A DNA stretch of 7,170 nt from JBFKOL01 sp041628815 (GTDB lineage: Bacteria > Bacteroidota > Bacteroidia > Chitinophagales > Saprospiraceae): assembly GCA_041628815.1 (NCBI GenBank), contig JBFKOL010000225.1, positions 1-7,170 of the forward strand, in the 5' to 3' direction. The translations under genes were made by a program, and so were the position numbers. Positions 1 to 5,187 of the stretch are shown piece after piece. The notes under the pieces are model-generated. The model saw only the letters and a program-made list of their open reading frames with translations. It did not search any database and was not told where the DNA came from. Every line of letters begins with the position of its first letter. Position 1 is the first letter of the stretch.

Positions 1-2
1 AT

Positions 3-2033
3 GCCTCATCGTGTATGAAGCAGGATACCCAGAGGATCAATGAGATTTTGGTGACAGCAACAAGGATTACGTCAGAAAAAGCGGTAACCTTTCAAACCAT
101 TGGTCAGGAGGAAATTGAGGCAACGTACTTTGGTCAAGATCCCTCTGTACTCATACAGAGCTTATCACCTTCCGTTGTTTCATTCAGCGATGCAGGAACG
201 GATATCGGCAATTATGTCCAATTCAGGATGCGGGGCATGGACCAGACTCGAATCAACACCTCACTAAACGGCGTGCCACTCAACGACATGATTGACCAGG
301 GAGTCTTTTTCTCCAATTTCAGCGATTTCGGGGGAGCCATCGGACGCATACAACTGCAGCGCGGTGTGGGTTTGACAAATGGAGGCATAAGCGCCTATGC
401 GGGCGCCCTGTCGTTCTCTTCTCCGGATGTTTTCGGCGACCGCCAGGGCGGGAAAGTCAATTTGATAGCCGGTTCCTTTGATACTCGACGAATCGCAGCA
501 CAATACCACACCGGGCTGAATGATAACGGATCCGGCTTTTATGCACGGATGTCGCGTACCATTACCGGTGGCTACAAGCGGCATTCAGGATCTGATGCAT
601 ACTCCATCTTTGCGACGGGTGGATATAGCGGAGAAAACGACGTGTTGCTCATCTCTCTTTTCGGTGGAAAGACACAGAATGATCAGTCGTATCTTCCTGT
701 CCTCCTCAGCGATATCAACGCCGACCCCCGAACCAATTACAATCATCCTAATGATACCGACGACTTCGAACAAGAGATGGTACAAATACGATACGGTCGC
801 GCCCTGTCGCCAGAATGGTCAACTACACAAACGCTTTACTATGGTGGTGCACGGGGTATCTTTCCTTTTGGGCTTGACGATACCACCCAACTCCTTTTCG
901 GTATAGACAACAATCACTTTGGGGCTATTTCAGAGTGGAAGTTTACCGGGGGAAGGTGGAACATGAATGCGGGTCTGCACGGATATACCTTTAATAGGGA
1001 AAACAAAAACTATACGGCTCCTAACATTTCAAGGCCTGACTACGCCGACGAAACCACGAAAAATGAAGTGGCCTTATTTGCACAGACGACTTACTCCCTG
1101 GAGCGATTTGATTTGCAGATGGACATACAAATGAGGCATATAGCCTTAAACTTTGCTGCAGATGAAATACTGTCTTTTGGTGGCCCTGTACCAGCAGGTA
1201 AATTGATGCATTCTCGGAAATGGACCTTTTTCAATCCCCGAATCGGATTACACTATAGGATAGCCACCAATAATAGCCTCTATGCATCTTGGGGAAAGAC
1301 CAGCCGCGAACCCACCAGAACCGACATTTTACAGGGAGATGGCTCGTCGATCAACGAATTCAACTTGGCAAGTGTTTTGGATGATGGCATAGTAATGTCT
1401 GAATCGGCCCACGATTTCGAGCTGGGGCTAAGATCTTCATGGAAGCATTTTAACCTCGATATCAACTTTTTCCATATGTACTTCGACCAGGAAATTTCTC
1501 AGGTGGGGGCTCTTGCTGCGAATTCTTATGTCCCATTGCGCCAAAATATTCCTGAGAGTCGAAGAACGGGTATGGAACTATTGGCTGAATGGTTCCTTTC
1601 AACAAGCTGGTCGATAGGTACAAAACTCGCTTTTCTAGATACACGAGTTTCCCGCTTCGAAACAACATCGGGAAGTTTTGTCGATGTAGAGCACATTTTC
1701 GCACCCAAATGGATGATTTCTAATCGGCTGGCATACAGGATCAGCAGTGGTTCCGAAGTACAAGTCTCCTCACGTTACCTTGGCGAATCTTTCATGGAAT
1801 TGTCGAACGATCCGGAATTCGTCATTCCAGAATCATTCGTCATCGACCTGGGTTTGACGATGGAATTGTATCACTCGCTCCATCTAAGGTTCCTGTTCAA
1901 CAATGTCTTCGATGAATTGTACTTTACCGACGGCGCACCTGTGGATCTCGATTTTGACGGTCTGAGCGAAGGTCCTGGTTACAGGATACAGCCTCCACGT
2001 AATATCCAAATTGGCTTATCCTTGGACTTTTAA
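3..2033 (+). CDS. TonB-dependent outer-membrane receptor, 5' end cut by window edge
   Basis: This is an outer-membrane beta-barrel transporter that would import a ligand using TonB-ExbB-ExbD energy. The frame is open from base 3, before the first ATG at 15, and no signal peptide is visible, so the true start lies upstream and ATG 15 should not be taken as the start. The visible part begins at the plug domain, with a TonB-box-like INEILVTATR at bases 39-68. Plug features follow at about bases 210-390: FRMRGMDQTRINTSLNGVPL and then IGRIQLQRGVG. The remainder is barrel strands rich in alternating aromatic residues, and the protein ends in LSLDF with the C-terminal Phe expected for barrel assembly. 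About 677 residues are visible, which fits an iron-complex/FecA- or CirA-like receptor and is shorter than SusC-type receptors. No susD-like gene follows. The ligand (siderophore, cobalamin or oligosaccharide) cannot be told from the sequence. The gene is convergent with the minus-strand cluster. Confidence 0.93.
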   Translation, partial: ASSCMKQDTQRINEILVTATRITSEKAVTFQTIGQEEIEATYFGQDPSVLIQSLSPSVVSFSDAGTDIGNYVQFRMRGMDQTRINTSLNGVPLNDMIDQGVFFSNFSDFGGAIGRIQLQRGVGLTNGGISAYAGALSFSSPDVFGDRQGGKVNLIAGSFDTRRIAAQYHTGLNDNGSGFYARMSRTITGGYKRHSGSDAYSIFATGGYSGENDVLLISLFGGKTQNDQSYLPVLLSDINADPRTNYNHPNDTDDFEQEMVQIRYGRALSPEWSTTQTLYYGGARGIFPFGLDDTTQLLFGIDNNHFGAISEWKFTGGRWNMNAGLHGYTFNRENKNYTAPNISRPDYADETTKNEVALFAQTTYSLERFDLQMDIQMRHIALNFAADEILSFGGPVPAGKLMHSRKWTFFNPRIGLHYRIATNNSLYASWGKTSREPTRTDILQGDGSSINEFNLASVLDDGIVMSESAHDFELGLRSSWKHFNLDINFFHMYFDQEISQVGALAANSYVPLRQNIPESRRTGMELLAEWFLSTSWSIGTKLAFLDTRVSRFETTSGSFVDVEHIFAPKWMISNRLAYRISSGSEVQVSSRYLGESFMELSNDPEFVIPESFVIDLGLTMELYHSLHLRFLFNNVFDELYFTDGAPVDLDFDGLSEGPGYRIQPPRNIQIGLSLDF

Positions 2034-2074
2034 GTTTGTCCTGGGAGATCTTCACCCTGAGATCCATTTATAGA
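2034..2074. other. Convergent intergenic gap without a clear terminator
   Basis: These 41 bases separate the receptor stop (TAA 2031-2033) from the stop of the 140-residue membrane protein (2075-2077). AGATC occurs three times here, and the first two could form a 5-bp stem (GATCT/AGATC, 8-base loop). There is no GC-rich hairpin followed by a T tract in either direction. I see no confident intrinsic terminator. Confidence 0.4.
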
Positions 2075-2497
2075 TCAATTGCCGGACCGGAGAGATTTCC
2101 TGTAACCCGCATTGATCCCGAGAGCAACGGCAAAACACAGTGCAATCCAGAGTTGAGCGGGAGCCGTGGATTTCGACTCAGAGATAAAACCGGTCCATAG
2201 GATCAAACCCAATTGCAAAAGGGTCAACAACAATACTGCTTGCTTCCGCCCATATAACGAAATTTTAGAAGTCGTCCAGCCCGCCAGGAAGGCTGCGACA
2301 AAAGTATATCCAACCCTGGCTAACAGGAAAAAAGGTTGATTTCTTATTGCTATATATCGTTCTCCGTCCTCCCCAATTCCTACGGGCGAACGTGCTGAAA
2401 TTGCACCAAATACAATGTGATCCATGGCATTACAGACCACGGCTATGATGACCATACCAGCAACTACTCCTATCATCAAGGGTCCATAGTTTTTCAC
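2075..2497 (-). CDS. Small four-helix membrane protein, unknown function
   Basis: I do not recognise this 140-residue protein. It has four likely membrane segments, at about residues 7-23, 56-76, 86-104 and 114-131. A polar stretch of about 30 residues between the first two contains AISARSPVGIGEDGERY, and the tail is basic (YRKSLRSGN). The start is GTG at 2497-2495, chosen because it overlaps the DUF4199 TGA stop in a 4-base GTGA arrangement typical of translational coupling. The next in-frame ATG is at residue 8 and would trim the first helix. No Shine-Dalgarno sequence is apparent. It is probably co-transcribed with, and may partner, the DUF4199 protein in the inner membrane, but that rests only on the overlap. 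No enzymatic motif or metal-binding cluster is visible. Confidence 0.75.
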   Translation of the reverse strand: MKNYGPLMIGVVAGMVIIAVVCNAMDHIVFGAISARSPVGIGEDGERYIAIRNQPFFLLARVGYTFVAAFLAGWTTSKISLYGRKQAVLLLTLLQLGLILWTGFISESKSTAPAQLWIALCFAVALGINAGYRKSLRSGN

Positions 2498-3051
2498 GGG
2501 ACCAAGTTATCATCTTGAAAAGATTTCCTTCTTAAAATCCAGGCAGATATAATGGCCACGATCAGACCTACAGGAAAAATTTCCATAAAAGTAATACCCG
2601 CCATGACCCAAGGATTTTTATACATATCATTGAAACTTTCCAGTCGACTGACTTCGCGTTGAAATGCCTCTCCTGATATCCCCTTTTCTGTGAGGACTTG
2701 CTTCTGAAACTCTAAATATTCGTCGGCGAAGTCAGGCATGAAATTGGGATAATAAATCATCCAGCCGACAACATACAATATCGATGCCACCAGGACCACT
2801 ATCATGCCGCTCATAAAAGCATCCTTAAAAGAGATCAATCCATTCCTGTGCCTGTCGCGGTAGGATTTGATACCAAAAAACACCGTCGTCAGGGCCAGTA
2901 CCATTGTGGCGTAGCCAAGAAGTCGTCCATGATCAAAATTCATCTCTGCGGGATCAGTGCCAAGCACAAAGCCTGATAAAAAAAAGCTGACAGCGACGAT
3001 GATTCCACCCAGTAAACCATAATTGAAGAGCACTTGCCTGTTGTTTATCAT
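2494..3051 (-). CDS. DUF4199 family integral membrane protein
   Basis: This 185-residue inner-membrane protein has the layout and wording of the DUF4199 family, which is common in Bacteroidota and has no established function. Four membrane segments are visible, at about residues 8-30, 43-62, 80-103 and 148-174. The family-like signature FFGIKSYRD (58-66) follows helix 2, and ISFKDAF (73-79) leads into helix 3. A charged extracytoplasmic or cytoplasmic loop of about 45 residues separates helices 3 and 4 (FADEYLEFQKQVLTEKGIS and onward), and the C-terminus is charged after WILRRK. Length is normal for the family. The start ATG (3051-3049) lies 13 bases downstream of the end of a decayed VOC gene. 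The stop overlaps the next gene by 4 bases, so the two small membrane proteins appear to be translationally coupled. Assignment is from sequence resemblance; function is unknown. Confidence 0.85.
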   Translation of the reverse strand: MINNRQVLFNYGLLGGIIVAVSFFLSGFVLGTDPAEMNFDHGRLLGYATMVLALTTVFFGIKSYRDRHRNGLISFKDAFMSGMIVVLVASILYVVGWMIYYPNFMPDFADEYLEFQKQVLTEKGISGEAFQREVSRLESFNDMYKNPWVMAGITFMEIFPVGLIVAIISAWILRRKSFQDDNLVP

Positions 3052-3063
3052 TGTGTTTTAAGC

Positions 3064-3208
3064 TTATTTGGCAGTCTTGCCCCCGTAGATACGGGTAAAA
3101 AAGGCCATCATTGGCTTCCTATAATTCGACTTTGTCACCTTCCGGATCGAGTATATGGACAAAGCTCCATTTCCTTTTGAAGTTTGCCTTCATTCGAAAG
3201 TATGAATT
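3064..3208 (-). pseudogene. Remnant of a VOC/glyoxalase-bleomycin-resistance family gene (C-terminal end only)
   Basis: The gap between the LuxR-type gene and the DUF4199 gene reads, on the minus strand, as the last strand and tail of a vicinal-oxygen-chelate protein. KWSFVHILDPEGDKVEL (3172-3122) matches the family's usual ending of the form FVHI.DPEGNKIELWEP, whose second acidic residue is a metal ligand in active members. The next codon is TAG (3121-3119), one base from the TGG Trp usually found there. Reading through gives EANDG. Dropping one T from the run of six (3102-3097) then restores LFTRIYGGKTAK and a TAA stop (3066-3064), again a typical ending. Upstream, the frame is closed by TAG at 3211-3209 and the regulator gene begins its end at 3232, so the N-terminal half and first metal ligands are missing. 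The part upstream of about 3172 is less certain. With a nonsense codon, a frameshift and a truncation, this is a pseudogene. Confidence 0.8.
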
Positions 3209-3231
3209 CTACACATTCCCCCGATTGGCTA

Positions 3232-3648
3232 TCAAACCAAATGCATAGCACGAGCCTTGCTCACAGCTTGCGTCCTTCGGTTTACATCCAGTTTGGAATA
3301 TAGATTGGAGATATGGGTTTTCACCGTATTTACTGAGACGTACATCCTGTCGGCTATTTCCTGGTTGGTCAAACCCTCGGACATCAAACGCAATACATCC
3401 AGTTCTCGCTGACTGAGGTCATGGGAAACGGGTCTCTGCTCACTACCTATACTTTCATGCCCTCCAAAAATCGAATATCCAATGAACAAGCCAACACCCA
3501 GAAAAAGTAGTGCAATAATGAATCCGTACCATCTAACATCCATTTGATGGACGATGGCCTTGTAGTTAATTACTTCCAGAAATACAAACAAAGCTGCCAT
3601 CAAGAATCCATAAAACAGAAGAATCGATTTACCTCTTAAATTCATCAT
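3232..3648 (-). CDS. Membrane-tethered LuxR/GerE-type transcriptional regulator
   Basis: This 138-residue DNA-binding protein has two N-terminal membrane helices (about residues 8-26 and 41-60), a short linker, and a C-terminal LuxR/GerE helix-turn-helix (about 77-138). The HTH is well kept: LSQRELDVLRLMSEG (78-92), the turn region LTNQEIA (93-99) and the recognition helix VSVNTVKTHISNLYSKL (104-120), followed by DVNRRTQAVSKA. There is no receiver or autoinducer domain, so it is neither a classical response regulator nor a LuxR quorum sensor. Small proteins of this build are, to my knowledge, common in Bacteroidota, and their signals are unknown. The start ATG (3648-3646) sits inside the sulfatase stop as ATGA, and a second ATG follows directly (MM), so either may be used. 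The overlap suggests translation coupled to the sulfatase. How a tethered HTH reaches DNA (release by proteolysis or binding at the membrane) is not shown by the sequence. Confidence 0.9.
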   Translation of the reverse strand: MMNLRGKSILLFYGFLMAALFVFLEVINYKAIVHQMDVRWYGFIIALLFLGVGLFIGYSIFGGHESIGSEQRPVSHDLSQRELDVLRLMSEGLTNQEIADRMYVSVNTVKTHISNLYSKLDVNRRTQAVSKARAMHLV

Positions 3649-5069
3649 TCTTTAATAACATGTTGCCCTGGTTTCCTGGATTCAGTCCCAATAAATCCTG
3701 TTAAGCTGTCACCCAGTTTCATTCGCATTTGGCTTGCGTATACCATGAGGCTGTCAACAATATTTTGGTTTTCTTCTGCCAAGTCATATCGTTCGCCTGG
3801 ATCTTTTGACAAGTCGTATAATTCCGGTTTCGCTATGGAGACGTATTGGTAAGGTATCGGAAGTCCATCGGTTCTGCCTGCAGTGCCTTCCCCAAGCGTC
3901 CTGAATGAATGCGGTAATATCAGTTTATAATTCCCCACGCGCAATGCCTGCAACTCATTGGTATGGTAATAAAAATAGTACGCTTCCTGGGGACTCTCCG
4001 TCGTTTGGTTGTTGAGAACATCCCAAACGTTCACCCCGTCTATGGGGTTCGCCGGCATCGGGGCACCGGTGATGGTTGCAATGGTTGGCATAATGTCAAT
4101 ATTCATCACAGGTGTATTGATGACCTTTCCCTTAGAAAATTTGGATGGATAACGCATGATACATGGGACCCTTACACCCCCTTCCCATACAGTACCTTTG
4201 CCTTCCCTTAGGGGTCCGGCCTGGCCTGAATGAGCCCCGTATGAAAGCCAGGGACCATTATCTGAAGCAAAAATGATCCAGGTTTTATCGGTCAGGTCAA
4301 GCTCTTCCAATTTATACATAATCTGCCCTGTGGACCAGTCCAGCTCTTGAATGACATCTCCATACAGACCCCTTGCCGATGTCCCTCTGAGATGATCAGA
4401 GGCGTACAACGGAACATGAGGCTGAGGATGAGGTATGTAAACGAGAAAGTTGGATTCAGCATGAGTCTCGATGAATTCAAGTGCTTTCAGCGTAATATTT
4501 CTTGTTAGCTCTGATTGGTCTTCTAAGGTATCGACTACTTGAAAGTCTTCATACAGCGGCAATGGTGGAAAATCAAATATGGAATCCTGCCACGGATGGT
4601 TCGGCCACATATCATTGCTGTAGGGTATGCCGTAGTAACTGTCAAATCCATTATTTAAGGGGTGAAAGGGTTCTTCGGATCCCAAATGCCATTTACCAAA
4701 AATGCCGCATTGGTATCCTATTCCTTTAAGCATTTCGGCAAGAGTAGTCTCATCGGGGTGAATGCCTTTATTTGAACCTGGCATGAGGGCACCGTGCATG
4801 CCCAGCCGGTTTGGATAACAGCCAGTGAGCAGGGCAACGCGAGAGGCTGTACAGACAGGTTGCGCAACATAAAAGTCAGTCAACAATAAACCCTCTTGGG
4901 CGAGCTTATCGATATTCGGCGTTCGGATGTCTGTGGCTCCGTAACAGCTCAGATCGGCATATCCCTGATCGTCAGTGTAAATGATGATTATATTGGGAAG
5001 ATCACGATCTGTAGGTTCCAAACATCCGATCATGGACAAAGAGAAAAACATAAACACCCATCGCTTCAT
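3645..5069 (-). CDS. Arylsulfatase A-like sulfatase, lipoprotein (formylglycine type)
   Basis: This 474-residue enzyme should hydrolyse sulfate esters on a carbohydrate or aryl substrate after its active-site Cys is converted to formylglycine. A short signal peptide ends in a lipobox, SMIGC with Cys16, which predicts a periplasmic or surface lipoprotein. Alkaline-phosphatase-fold sulfatase motifs appear in order: metal-binding Asp33-Asp34 in YTDDQGYADLSCYG; CTASR at 73-77 in VCTASRVALLTGCYPNR; GKWHLG with Lys126 and His128; GIPYSND (147-153); HPQPHVP (214-220); metal-binding Asp270-Asn271 in FASDNGP; and Lys291 in GKGTVWEGGVRVP. The general layout resembles the arylsulfatase A/GALNS group, and length is normal. 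The maturation motif has Ala instead of the common Pro at its third position, which is tolerated in known sulfatases. The natural substrate cannot be read from sequence. It is the first gene of the minus-strand cluster and faces the dehydrogenase-like gene across a divergent spacer. No formylglycine-generating enzyme gene is in the window. Confidence 0.95.
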   Translation of the reverse strand: MKRWVFMFFSLSMIGCLEPTDRDLPNIIIIYTDDQGYADLSCYGATDIRTPNIDKLAQEGLLLTDFYVAQPVCTASRVALLTGCYPNRLGMHGALMPGSNKGIHPDETTLAEMLKGIGYQCGIFGKWHLGSEEPFHPLNNGFDSYYGIPYSNDMWPNHPWQDSIFDFPPLPLYEDFQVVDTLEDQSELTRNITLKALEFIETHAESNFLVYIPHPQPHVPLYASDHLRGTSARGLYGDVIQELDWSTGQIMYKLEELDLTDKTWIIFASDNGPWLSYGAHSGQAGPLREGKGTVWEGGVRVPCIMRYPSKFSKGKVINTPVMNIDIMPTIATITGAPMPANPIDGVNVWDVLNNQTTESPQEAYYFYYHTNELQALRVGNYKLILPHSFRTLGEGTAGRTDGLPIPYQYVSIAKPELYDLSKDPGERYDLAEENQNIVDSLMVYASQMRMKLGDSLTGFIGTESRKPGQHVIKE

Positions 5070-5187
5070 GATTTCAAGATAGCGATTCCGATTCGATACG
5101 GATAGGGAATCGGCCAGGTCTCTGTCCTATTACCATGAATATGGGATCCTATTGCTTATCTTTCAAGAACAGAATGAGTTGAACTTT
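5070..5187. promoter_or_regulatory. Divergent promoter region with CGATTC repeats
   Basis: This 118-bp spacer must hold the start signals for the sulfatase (leftward) and the propeller dehydrogenase (rightward) unless the latter is read from elsewhere. It contains CGATTC twice in tandem (5083-5088 and 5089-5094) and its inverse GAATCG at 5107-5112. CCGATTC (5088-5094) and GAATCGG (5107-5113) make a 7-bp inverted repeat with a 12-base spacer, which could be an operator. TATCTTTC at 5157-5164 matches five of the six fixed bases of the Bacteroidota -7 element TAnnTTTG, 23 bases before the ATG, but I find no TTG at the expected -33 spacing. No convincing leftward -7 element was found. The promoter call itself is weak. 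Confidence 0.35.

Noticed and set aside
1..18. ATG at base 1 as a possible gene start.
   Set aside because: It reads only five codons before TGA at 16-18 and is out of frame with the receptor; the receptor frame is already open at base 3.
264..584. Open frames of 60-130 residues inside the receptor gene on both strands (also 520-906, 585-785, 1280-1465, 1462-1708).
   Set aside because: They lie wholly within a clear receptor coding frame, have no recognisable domain or signal, and look like shadow frames.
2041..2068. Possible hairpin in the convergent gap using repeated AGATC.
   Set aside because: The stem is only 5 bp, AT-containing and not followed by a T tract; AGATCT is itself a palindrome, so the match is weak evidence.
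3082..3095. Inverted repeat CCCGT-AGAT-ACGGG next to an A/T run, resembling a terminator after the regulator gene.
   Set aside because: For minus-strand transcripts the U run comes before the stem, not after it, and for plus-strand transcripts the run is A. It falls inside the VOC remnant, where the bases are explained as former coding sequence.
3963..4729. Open frames overlapping the sulfatase gene (3963-4211, 4292-4480, 4502-4729, and 4896-5105 at its start).
   Set aside because: The sulfatase frame is intact with all family motifs in order, and the overlapping frames show no family resemblance.
3..5069. A classical polysaccharide utilisation locus (SusC/SusD pair with hydrolases).
   Set aside because: The receptor is of the smaller iron-complex type, no SusD-like or glycoside hydrolase gene is present, and the receptor is convergent to the sulfatase cluster, not co-directional with it.
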